From Clostridia bacterium (GTDB lineage Bacteria > Bacillota > DSM-521 > Neomoorellales > SLTJ01): a stretch of 7,668 nt of DNA. The translations under genes and the position numbers were made by a program. The notes under the pieces are model-generated. The model was not told where the DNA came from. It did not search any database and saw only the letters and a list, made by a program, of their open reading frames with translations. The stretch covers positions 1-7,668 of the forward strand of contig JACIYD010000065.1 in NCBI GenBank assembly GCA_014360105.1, read 5' to 3'. Each line of letters begins with the position of its first letter. Position 1 is the stretch's first letter. Below, in pieces: positions 1 through 5,157 of this stretch.

Positions 1-45
1 AGGAATCTAGCAGAAAACATCGAGGAACGCCAAAATACATCTTGA
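1..45 (+). CDS. Possible C-terminal end of an upstream gene (partial)
   Basis: Reading from base 1, the frame is open for 14 codons and ends at TGA 43-45. The peptide is RNLAENIEERQNTS, polar and helix-like, as many protein C-termini are. Another plus-strand frame is also open here, so the choice rests only on peptide composition. If real, it lies 28 bases upstream of the regulator on the same strand. No family can be named. Confidence 0.2.
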   Translation, partial: RNLAENIEERQNTS

Positions 46-73
46 GTGGAGCGACGACGAAAACAGCAGCAGG

Positions 74-1504
74 ATGGCAGGATGGAGAAAACCCTTGCGT
101 AGAGTAGAAGGGGGAAGCAGGACGGTGCTGCGGCAGGTCCCTGAAGAAAGGCCGGCGGATGTCCCGCTTTTGGGCGAGCTGGCCCTCGCGGTCCTGGAAA
201 CCCTGCCGGACCCTTGCCTCGTGGCCGACCGGGCCGGCAACATCATCTACGCCAACCCCGCCTGTGCCTGCCTCTGTCACCGCACGCCAAAAGAGCTGGT
301 CGGCACCAACGTCTTCGGTTACGTACCCACGGAGAGCCTTGCGCAGGCGCTCAAGACGGGCGCGCCCGTACAGGGCAAAAGGCAAAAGCTCTACGGCGGC
401 CCGCGGGAGGTGCTGGTGGATGCCTACCCTCTCTTTTGTGAAGGCCAGGTCAAGGGGGCGGTCTCTTTTTTGCGGGAGGTCGGCCGGGCCCCTGATAGTG
501 CCGGTGAGCGAGAAACCATGGAAAAAGACGTGGAGCTCCTCGAGGCCAGGCTGGCCTTCCTGGAGAAGTTGGCCCCGGCCCCCGTTTTCTTTGTCGGCCA
601 AAACAAGGCCATGAGAGAGGCGGTTGCCGCGGCCCGCCGGGCCGCCGCCAGTGGCCGGCCGCTTCTGTTAAAGGGGGAGGCGGGCAGCGGCAAGACCCTG
701 CTCGCCCAAACCCTGCACGAGTTAGGCCGCCGCACGAAAGGGCCGCTCGTCTTTTTGCCCTGCGCCGGCCTCGTGTCCCAGACGGCAGAAGCGGAGCTTC
801 TTCATGCGTTTTCCCTGGCCGGCGAGGGGACGGTTGTGCTGGAGGAGGTCGGCCGCCTGGGGCCTATCTTGCAAAGCCGGCTTTGTTCTTTCATGGATAG
901 AGGAGATGCTTTGGCCCTGGTGATCGCCACCACAAGAGAAGACCTCGAAGGCCAGGTCGCCCGGGGCGCGTTTTTGCCGGACCTTTACCGCTTTTTCCGG
1001 GAACAAGTCGTTATTCTGCCGCCCCTGCGGGACTACCGCGAGGACCTGCCGGGTCTTGTAGCACACCTGCTCGAGCGTTTTTCCCGCGAGACGGGCAAGA
1101 AAATGGCGGGAGTGAGCGCCGAGACACTCGCCCTGTTTTGCGGCTATTCCTGGCCGGGAAATGTGCGCGAGCTGGCCAACGTCCTGGAAAGGGCGGTCAT
1201 TTTGGCCGAGGAAGGGAAACTTATCACGCCGCAACAGGTGTTTTTGCCCCGCAAAGAATGGGAGGAAGAAGGGGCGGCTGATGGTGGCAAGGGCGCTTGC
1301 GCGCTACGGCAGGACGGTGGAAGGAAAGAAAAAGGCGGCCAGGGCCCTGGGTATCTCCCTCGTCACCCTGTACCACTATTTGCACCGCATGCCGGGCCTT
1401 CCCGGTCGCGCCCCTTACCGCCGCTTCCGGGCAAAACCGGGTGGGTAGTCTACCGTCCAAAGCCAAGGGGCGGATATGTGCCGTCAGTTAACCACGTCCG
1501 TTGA
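74..1504 (+). CDS. PAS-AAA+ transcription regulator (NtrC-like, degenerate), frameshifted before its HTH
   Basis: This is a cytoplasmic signal-responsive transcription regulator. Seen: a PAS sensor domain at residues about 36-137, a short coiled linker at 143-168, then a sigma-54-activator-type AAA+ domain at about 171-379. The ATPase has Walker A GEAGSGKT (201-208), a Walker B-like TVVLEEV (252-258, with Glu in place of the usual Asp), a sensor I region IATT (284-287) and the sensor II motif WPGNVREL (360-367). The GAFTGA segment and the pre-sensor-I loop are missing, and the two Arg-finger positions hold other residues, so classical sigma-54 activation is unlikely. After residue 400 the frame becomes low-complexity Gly/Pro/Arg sequence. 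The expected Fis-type HTH appears in another frame at 1281-1448, and removing one G from GGGG at 1271-1274 joins them into about 457 residues. The last 76 residues of this frame are therefore probably spurious. ATG 74 has a weak ribosome site. GTG 125, preceded by AAGGGGGAA, is an alternative start that keeps the PAS domain whole. The target is unknown. Confidence 0.8.
   Translation: MAGWRKPLRRVEGGSRTVLRQVPEERPADVPLLGELALAVLETLPDPCLVADRAGNIIYANPACACLCHRTPKELVGTNVFGYVPTESLAQALKTGAPVQGKRQKLYGGPREVLVDAYPLFCEGQVKGAVSFLREVGRAPDSAGERETMEKDVELLEARLAFLEKLAPAPVFFVGQNKAMREAVAAARRAAASGRPLLLKGEAGSGKTLLAQTLHELGRRTKGPLVFLPCAGLVSQTAEAELLHAFSLAGEGTVVLEEVGRLGPILQSRLCSFMDRGDALALVIATTREDLEGQVARGAFLPDLYRFFREQVVILPPLRDYREDLPGLVAHLLERFSRETGKKMAGVSAETLALFCGYSWPGNVRELANVLERAVILAEEGKLITPQQVFLPRKEWEEEGAADGGKGACALRQDGGRKEKGGQGPGYLPRHPVPLFAPHAGPSRSRPLPPLPGKTGWVVYRPKPRGGYVPSVNHVR
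1281..1448 (+). CDS. Fis-type helix-turn-helix domain, out of frame with the upstream AAA+ regulator
   Basis: This 55-residue reading frame carries a Fis/NtrC-type DNA-binding helix-turn-helix. After LARYGRTVEG come KKKAARALGIS and LVTLYHYL, matching the family pattern of a basic helix with AA, then LGIS, then TLYxxL (residues about 15-34). It lies exactly where the C-terminal DNA-binding domain of the preceding regulator should be, but one frame away. Two readings are possible. It may be the displaced end of that protein, because deleting one G in 1271-1274 gives a continuous EEEGRLMVARALARYG. It may instead be a separately translated mini-protein, because ATG 1281 is preceded by AAGGGG (1269-1274) at 6-base spacing. 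The first is more likely because NtrC-family regulators normally carry this domain fused. Whether the shift is a real mutation, a programmed event or a sequence error cannot be told here. Confidence 0.7.
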   Translation: MVARALARYGRTVEGKKKAARALGISLVTLYHYLHRMPGLPGRAPYRRFRAKPGG

Positions 1505-1555
1505 AGCAAATCCCAGGCCCGCCCCCTGTAGTTTCACGCATGCTGCTTGCTTCAA
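1501..1555. repeat. 9-bp perfect inverted repeat with a 37-base loop
   Basis: TTGAAGCAA at 1501-1509 and TTGCTTCAA at 1547-1555 are exact reverse complements in the gap between the regulator and the convergent minus-strand operon. The pairing stops at nine bases on both sides. It could contribute to transcript 3' ends, but no T-run follows directly. Confidence 0.4.
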
Positions 1556-1560
1556 GCCAT

Positions 1561-1588
1561 AAAAAGAGCGTCCGGCCAGGTGCTTTTT
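1561..1588 (-). terminator. Weak candidate terminator of the leftward operon
   Basis: On the minus strand, just after the CoA-binding gene, AAAAAGC is followed by a 12-base GC-rich loop and then GCT-C-TTTTT. The arms pair with a single-base bulge and the 3' arm ends in a T-run. The stem core is short and imperfect, so this is only a suggestive intrinsic terminator. By symmetry it could also act on plus-strand transcripts. Confidence 0.3.
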
Positions 1589-1600
1589 CGGTTTACGCCG

Positions 1601-1978
1601 TCACCGCTGCATCACGCAAACCCCGTAGACCACCTTGAGACCGTGCCGGCGGCAAAATTCTATCGCCGCCTCGCTTTCGGCACCGGGTTGGAGCCAGATC
1701 CTTTCAAGGCCCAATTGCTTCGCCTGCTCTACCACCTTTTCCGTCACCTCAGGCGGCACCACAACGTCCACCACGTCTACCTTTACCGGCACCTCCGCCA
1801 GGCTTGGGTAGCAGCTCATCCCTTCTACCTCTTTTAACCGCGGGTTTACCGGGTAGACCTCGTAGCCCCGGCGTACCAGGTTACGGACGATTTGATTGCC
1901 GGCCTTTTCCGGGTTATCGGTTGCCCCAACAACGGCAAATCTTCTCTGCGAGATAAACTCCCGAATCAATTCCTCCAC
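1601..1978 (-). CDS. CoA-binding domain protein (YccU-like Rossmann fold)
   Basis: A 125-residue single-domain protein of the CoA_binding_2 family, related to the N-terminal nucleotide-binding domain of succinyl-CoA synthetase alpha and ADP-forming acyl-CoA synthetases. Seen: the first beta-strand and loop FAVVGATDNPEKAG (residues 14-27), then GYEVYPVNP (38-46), a VDVVDVVVPPE segment (67-77), IWLQPGAES (94-102) and the family-typical C-terminal CVMQ near the end. The length is normal for the family. The start is GTG 1978, eight bases after a perfect AAGGAGG (1987-1993). The gene follows the NifX-like gene by 21 bases, so it is almost certainly the last gene of that operon. Family members are thought to bind CoA or a related nucleotide, but a specific reaction is not established, and its role beside metal-cofactor genes is unknown. 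Confidence 0.9.
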   Translation of the reverse strand: MEELIREFISQRRFAVVGATDNPEKAGNQIVRNLVRRGYEVYPVNPRLKEVEGMSCYPSLAEVPVKVDVVDVVVPPEVTEKVVEQAKQLGLERIWLQPGAESEAAIEFCRRHGLKVVYGVCVMQR

Positions 1979-1999
1979 CGCGCCCGCCTCCTTTTCCCC

Positions 2000-2428
2000 T
2001 CACCGGCCAAGACGGCCGCGGCCGCCCCCGCGCCCCATAGGGCCGGCGCCACCGCCAAAGCCCGCCCCGCTGCCGAAGTGCGCTCCGACGCTGGGCCCGC
2101 CATCTGCCTTGAACCGCCCGGCCTGGTAGGACTCGATCGCCTCTTGCACCCGTCCCTGGACACCGGTCACCACTTTCACACCCGCGGCCGCGAGGATCTG
2201 ATAAGCCTTGGGCCCGCAGTTGCCGGTAAGTACGACCCGGACCCCTTCCCTCACCAGCGCCTCCGCCGTGGCCACACCTGCACCGCTTGTTGCCCCGATG
2301 TTCGCATTTTCCAAAACCGTGGACTCGCCCGTTTCCTCATCGACGATAATCAGGTAGGCGCACCGCCCGAAACGCGGGTCCACTGCCGCTCCCAGATCAG
2401 GTGCGGCCGCCGTCACGGCAATCTTCAT
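2000..2428 (-). CDS. NifX/dinitrogenase iron-molybdenum cofactor family protein with Gly-rich tail
   Basis: A 142-residue protein of the dinitrogenase iron-molybdenum cofactor biosynthesis family (NifX, NafY, NifB C-terminus, MTH1175 and orange-protein group), an RNase H-like fold that carries metal-sulfur clusters or their precursors. Seen: MKIAVTA at the N-terminus, DPRFGRCAYLIIVD (17-30), and GAGVATAEAL leading to VVLTGNCGPKAYQIL. A glycine-rich tail with GAGPMGRGGGRGR follows from about residue 111 and is common in this subgroup. The start chosen is ATG 2428, eight bases after GGAGG (2437-2441). A longer frame to GTG 2437 would begin inside that ribosome site. It sits third in the leftward operon behind nifU- and fmdB-like genes and 21 bases before the CoA-binding gene. 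Without nitrogenase genes in view it should not be named as a nif gene. A Mo- or Fe-S-cluster carrier role is inferred from the neighbouring Mo/W transporter. Confidence 0.9.
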   Translation of the reverse strand: MKIAVTAAAPDLGAAVDPRFGRCAYLIIVDEETGESTVLENANIGATSGAGVATAEALVREGVRVVLTGNCGPKAYQILAAAGVKVVTGVQGRVQEAIESYQAGRFKADGGPSVGAHFGSGAGFGGGAGPMGRGGGRGRLGR

Positions 2429-2611
2429 CAGTAGCACCTCCGGGTTGTTGTTGCCAGATACCGACCTGTTACCAGCCCCTCAGGGCTGCCTTCTGCCTTA
2501 TTCCTGCTCCTGCCCGGCCATCCGGGGAAAGGGTGCCGTTTAGTTTTACCCGCTAACTCGCAGGCGCCGGCAGCACCAAGCGTTGAAACGGGCGCCGAGT
2601 CGGTTCTCCAC
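2429..2611 (-). other. Intercistronic leader with possible RNA structure
   Basis: This 183-base gap between the fmdB-like gene and the NifX-like gene is long for this tight operon. In the minus-strand transcript an outer stem GGTGC/GCACC (2573-2577 with 2532-2536) encloses an inner stem CCTGC/GCGGG (2560-2564 with 2549-2553) with a six-base GAGTTA loop. A separate perfect hairpin, CAGCCC/GGGCTG with a four-base loop, lies at 2473-2488. No T-run follows either, and I do not recognise a known riboswitch class. It could be a processing or translational control region, or merely chance pairing in GC-rich DNA. Confidence 0.3.
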
Positions 2612-2851
2612 CTATCCCCGGCGGCAGGAAGCGCCGCTACTGCAGGGAGGTGCCGCGCAACGCTCCTCCCGTCCACAACAGGTATGGCCCGACGGTCTCA
2701 GGCCGCTCTTTAAAACATATGGTGCAGAAACCAGTCTTTCGAGATCAACACCCCCGCACGACGGGCAAGCGGCAGGACTATCCGCCATATGCGCCAGGAA
2801 TACCTCCCAGGTCGCGCCACAACCGCGGCAGCGGTAATCATAGGTAGGCAT
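2612..2851 (-). CDS. FmdB-family zinc-ribbon protein
   Basis: A 79-residue protein of the FmdB/CxxC_CxxC_SSSS putative regulatory family. Seen: the hallmark start MPTYDYRCRGCG, with Cys8 and Cys11 pairing with Cys29 and Cys32 (CPSC) to form a zinc ribbon, then LERLVSAP as in other members. The tail is rich in Cys (58, 59, 65, 70, 76), also usual for the family. The name comes from a gene beside a molybdenum formamide/amidase-type operon; the molecular role is not established. The start MPTY at 2851 lies eight bases after GGAGG (2860-2864). ATG 2854 directly before it is the alternative, and longer versions lack a ribosome site. It follows the NifU-like gene by 57 bases in the same direction and is probably cotranscribed. 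Confidence 0.9.
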   Translation of the reverse strand: MPTYDYRCRGCGATWEVFLAHMADSPAACPSCGGVDLERLVSAPYVLKSGLRPSGHTCCGREERCAAPPCSSGASCRRG

Positions 2852-2908
2852 CATGCTTCCCTCCGTCCCCATAAACACGGGCCTGGCCCCCGGTGGCCCA
2901 CCGCCCTG

Positions 2909-3361
2909 CTAGCTATTCTTGCGGTAGGCCTTCTTCCAGGGGTCTTTTGCGACCGCCAGGTAGTCGCGGATTGCTTCCTTCAACGTGTTAGCGGCAAGCA
3001 AAGCGCAATGCTTGCTTTCGTCCGGGAGACCCCCCAGCGCTTCCAGTACCTCCTCCTGTCCAATGCGCAGGGCTTCGGCCAGCGTCTTCCCCGTGGCCAG
3101 TTCGGTCACCATGCTGCCGGCGGCAATGGTGGTACCGCAACCGTCCGTCCAGAAAGTAGCCTCGCGGATTCTCTCCCCTTCCAGCCGCAGCCAGATTTGC
3201 ATCGTGTCCCCGCAGGGACCGGTTACACTGGCGTACCCGTCGGCCTCGGGAAGACTCCCGACGTTGCGCGGGTTCATGGCATGGTCAATCACTTTCTCGG
3301 TATAGACCTGTCGCAGGACAGCCCTCACTTTTTCATCAAAGGCATCAAGTCCGGAGGCCAT
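2909..3361 (-). CDS. NifU/IscU-like Fe-S cluster assembly scaffold
   Basis: A 150-residue cytoplasmic scaffold on which iron-sulfur clusters are built before transfer to target proteins. Seen: the signature YTEKVIDHAMNPRNVG (20-35) and the three ligand cysteines in GPCGD (Cys50), DGCGTT (Cys75) and SKHC (Cys119). The conserved Asp52 that labilises the cluster is also present. The HscA-binding LPPVK motif of proteobacterial IscU is replaced by LPDES, as expected for lineages without the HscAB chaperones. The start is ATG 3361 behind AAGGAGGGGG (3370-3379); a longer upstream open frame has no family similarity and crosses the promoter. No cysteine desulfurase gene is adjacent, so sulfur must come from elsewhere. 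It is the first gene of the leftward operon with fmdB-, NifX-like and CoA-binding genes, and is transcribed divergently from the Mo/W transporter operon. Confidence 0.93.
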   Translation of the reverse strand: MASGLDAFDEKVRAVLRQVYTEKVIDHAMNPRNVGSLPEADGYASVTGPCGDTMQIWLRLEGERIREATFWTDGCGTTIAAGSMVTELATGKTLAEALRIGQEEVLEALGGLPDESKHCALLAANTLKEAIRDYLAVAKDPWKKAYRKNS

Positions 3362-3424
3362 GAGGTAATCCCCCTCCTTACAAAAGGGCCTTAAGCTGAG
3401 GTTTTCTGGACATATGCTAACAAT

Positions 3425-3454
3425 AGTATAATTCTTCCCGGTACTTGTGGTCAA
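3425..3454 (-). promoter_or_regulatory. Promoter of the leftward nifU-like operon
   Basis: On the minus strand, TTGACC (3449-3454) and TATACT (3425-3430) are separated by 18 bases, a good sigma-A-type match. The start of transcription would fall near 3418, giving a leader of about 57 bases before ATG 3361. Only 31 bases separate this -35 box from the -35 box of the opposing promoter, so the two may be controlled together. Confidence 0.65.
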
Positions 3455-3485
3455 GGTGAAATGCCTATTAAATCCAAGAAAGTGC

Positions 3486-3515
3486 TTGTAAAAGGTTAGG
3501 GGTTCATGGTATAAT
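3486..3515 (+). promoter_or_regulatory. Promoter of the DUF364-modABC operon (extended -10)
   Basis: TTGTAA (3486-3491), an 18-base spacer and a perfect TATAAT (3510-3515) form a strong sigma-A-type promoter. The -10 box is preceded by TG at 3507-3508, making an extended -10. Transcription would start near 3522, about 40 bases before the first gene. No other comparable promoter is seen before the transporter genes, so this one probably serves all four. Confidence 0.75.
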
Positions 3516-3526
3516 GTAGCCAATAA

Positions 3527-3546
3527 ATGTACATAATTCTGTACGT
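3527..3546 (+). promoter_or_regulatory. Near-palindromic candidate operator
   Basis: ATGTACATAATTCTGTACGT matches its own reverse complement at 16 of 20 positions, with GTAC cores at 3529-3532 and 3541-3544. It sits just downstream of the predicted transcription start and just upstream of the ribosome site, where a bound repressor would block initiation or early elongation. The half-sites differ from the E. coli ModE site as I remember it, so the cognate regulator is unknown. Confidence 0.45.
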
Positions 3547-3560
3547 TTCTCAAGGAGCAG

Positions 3561-4292
3561 ATGACCGTGCAGTTTCTCGACAAAATCAGAGAGCAATTTC
3601 GTGCTTTTGTGGCGCAGCATCGTCTGGCAGAAGAAAAGGTCCAGGTGCTGAGCGCCCGCCCCCTTTCCCCGCACGAGGCCATTGGCCGGCCGGACCGGCA
3701 GGACTTCCCCTTGCTCAAAGGCAAGGAAGCAATGCTCGAGGCTACCTTCCGCGGCGCGCCCGGCCAGGCCTACACCGACATGCCGGGAAACTACACCGGT
3801 ACCCTCGGGGAGGTTCTTGCCCTACCCTTGGCAGACAATTTTCAACGAGCGGTCTTCGTTGCCTCGCTCAACGCCGTGCTGCGCCACCTGGGGCTCGTCG
3901 ACCGCACCGTGCACTGCCGTGACCAGGAACCAGGCCAGTGTGCCGCGCAACTCGTCCGGTACGTACGCGAGCGCTACGGCCAGCCCAAAATTGCCTTTAT
4001 CGGCCTGCAGCCCGCCATGGTCGAAGCCCTCGCCCCTCGCTTTCCGCTGCGGGTAACCGACCTTGACCCGGATAATATCGGCCGCCAGAAGTACGGGGTG
4101 ATGATTGAAGGCGCGGACCGCACCCAAGAGGCCATCGCCTGGGCGGACCTGGTGCTGGCCACCGGGACCACGGCCGTGAACAACACCCTCGCACCCCTCC
4201 TGGGCCGGAAGCCGGTCCTCTTCTACGGCGTCACCATTGCCGGCGTTGCTTACCTGGAAGGTTACGAGCGCATCTGTTTCTGCGGGCACTAA
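3561..4292 (+). CDS. DUF4213/DUF364 putative heavy-metal chelation protein
   Basis: A 243-residue cytoplasmic protein with the two-domain architecture of the Desulfitobacterium DUF364 family, whose solved structure combines an enolase-N-terminal-like domain and a Rossmann-like domain and was proposed to chelate metals. Seen: an N-terminal DUF4213 part (about 8-95, with GNYTGTLGEVLALPL) and a DUF364 part (about 100-243). The latter contains KIAFIGLQPAMVEAL (143-157), VTDLDPDNIG (165-174), the hallmark GTTAVNNT (202-209), PVLFYGVTIAGVA (218-230) and a C-terminal ICFCGH. It is the first gene after the promoter and operator and is followed 46 bases later by modA, suggesting work on the imported metal or its cofactor. 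ATG 3561 is only three bases from AAGGAG (3552-3557). GTG 3567, with nine-base spacing, may be the real start and would remove only two residues. No reaction is proven for the family. Confidence 0.88.
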   Translation: MTVQFLDKIREQFRAFVAQHRLAEEKVQVLSARPLSPHEAIGRPDRQDFPLLKGKEAMLEATFRGAPGQAYTDMPGNYTGTLGEVLALPLADNFQRAVFVASLNAVLRHLGLVDRTVHCRDQEPGQCAAQLVRYVRERYGQPKIAFIGLQPAMVEALAPRFPLRVTDLDPDNIGRQKYGVMIEGADRTQEAIAWADLVLATGTTAVNNTLAPLLGRKPVLFYGVTIAGVAYLEGYERICFCGH

Positions 4293-4294
4293 AA

Positions 4295-4312
4295 AGGCCT
4301 CGGCTTTGGCCT
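4295..4312 (+). other. Short intercistronic hairpin
   Basis: AGGCC (4295-4299) and GGCCT (4308-4312) can form a five-base stem with an eight-base loop directly after the DUF364 stop and before the modA ribosome site. No T-run follows, so it is not an obvious terminator. It could tune mRNA stability between the first gene and the transporter, or be chance. Confidence 0.2.
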
Positions 4313-4338
4313 GAAAGAAAAGGAGGCAAAATACGCGC

Positions 4339-5142
4339 GTGGTCATTGACCGTGCCCGGAAGCTGACCGCAGTCTTACTCTTAACCCTGGTGCTGCTTTC
4401 CGCGTGTAGCCCCGACCGCGCCGGCCAAGCCAACCCGTCCGGCCGGGAAAAACCCTCCTCCCTGCTCGTGTACAGCGGCGCCGGCCTGCGCCGGCCGGTG
4501 GAAGAAATCGCGGCCAGCTTCGAGAAAGAAACAGGCATTAAGGTGACCCTGACCTACGGAGGCTCGGCCCAGCTTAACAGCCAGATCCTCTTAACCAGAC
4601 AGGGCGACGTCTACCTCCCCGGCGACGCGGCAGAACTTGCCCCCCTGAGGGAGAAGGACCTCGTCGCCTGGGAGAAAAGCGTCGTCTACCACGTACCCGC
4701 CCTCGCGGTACCAAAAGGAAACCCCGCCTCGGTTAGGACGTTGACCGATCTCGCGCGGCCGGGTGTGAGGGTTGCCCTGGGGGAGCCCACGGCGAACCCC
4801 ATCGGCAAGCTGGCCGACAAAGTCCTAGCCGAACACGGCCTTTTGGAGGCCGTGAACGAAAACGTGGTGGTAAGGACAGCGACGGCTAACGAACTCGTCG
4901 TTTACCTCAGCACCCGGCAGGCGGACGCCGCCATCATCTGGGAAGAAAATCACCGCGATTTTGCGAACCGGGTTGAGCTCATCCGCCTGCCCGAGCTGGA
5001 CAAATACGTGAAAACGGTTCCGGTAACGGTCCTGGCCTGCACGAAGGAGCCGGAGAAGGCACGGCAGTTGGCCGCATTTATCGCTTCTCCTGCCGGGATG
5101 GCGATCTGGCAGAAGTGGGGGTACCGGCCTGTCGGGGAATAG
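4339..5142 (+). CDS. modA: Molybdate/tungstate-type ABC transporter substrate-binding lipoprotein
   Basis: This extracellular binding component of an oxyanion ABC importer is anchored to the membrane by lipid. Seen: a basic start RARK, a hydrophobic stretch and a lipobox LSAC with the modified Cys at residue 23. The mature protein is ModA-like: LLVYSGAGLRRPVEEI (about 42-57) and ETGIKVTLTYGGSAQL, where Ser/Gly backbone groups would hold the oxyanion. Further on are ADAAIIWEENHRD and the C-terminal FIASPAGMAIWQKWGY typical of the family. Length 267 is normal. The start is GTG 4339, 12 bases after AAAGGAGG (4319-4326); no better start keeps the signal peptide. The permease gene begins 15 bases after the stop. 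Molybdate, tungstate or both could be the substrate; binding residues cannot be assigned with certainty by eye, so the symbol denotes the family. Confidence 0.85.
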   Translation: MVIDRARKLTAVLLLTLVLLSACSPDRAGQANPSGREKPSSLLVYSGAGLRRPVEEIAASFEKETGIKVTLTYGGSAQLNSQILLTRQGDVYLPGDAAELAPLREKDLVAWEKSVVYHVPALAVPKGNPASVRTLTDLARPGVRVALGEPTANPIGKLADKVLAEHGLLEAVNENVVVRTATANELVVYLSTRQADAAIIWEENHRDFANRVELIRLPELDKYVKTVPVTVLACTKEPEKARQLAAFIASPAGMAIWQKWGYRPVGE

Positions 5143-5157
5143 AAGGGAAGGGGTGCC

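Noticed and set aside
1..73. Sigma-54 (-24/-12) promoter before the PAS-AAA+ regulator
   Set aside because: No GG-10-GC element with TGGCAC/TTGCA-like flanks is present in the bases available.
722..1234. 170-residue minus-strand open frame
   Set aside because: Antisense to the AAA+ domain with its Walker and sensor motifs; no independent protein signal.
1275..1504. Long C-terminal extension of the regulator in its own frame
   Set aside because: It is Gly/Pro/Arg-rich without domain character, and the overlapping frame holds a clear HTH, so this tail is probably a frameshift artefact.
2428..2676. Minus-strand 82-residue open frame whose TGA overlaps the NifX-like ATG
   Set aside because: No family similarity, no convincing ribosome site, and its start lies inside the fmdB-like gene. 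The TGATG overlap is tempting but the peptide looks like non-coding translation.
3362..3724. N-terminal extension of the NifU-like frame to 271 residues
   Set aside because: The extension crosses the predicted promoter and the opposite gene, has no IscU/NifU similarity, and the strong ribosome site points to ATG 3361.
3822..4538. 238-residue minus-strand open frame
   Set aside because: It is antisense to the DUF364 and modA genes, which both have clear family motifs, and it reads as a high-GC shadow frame.
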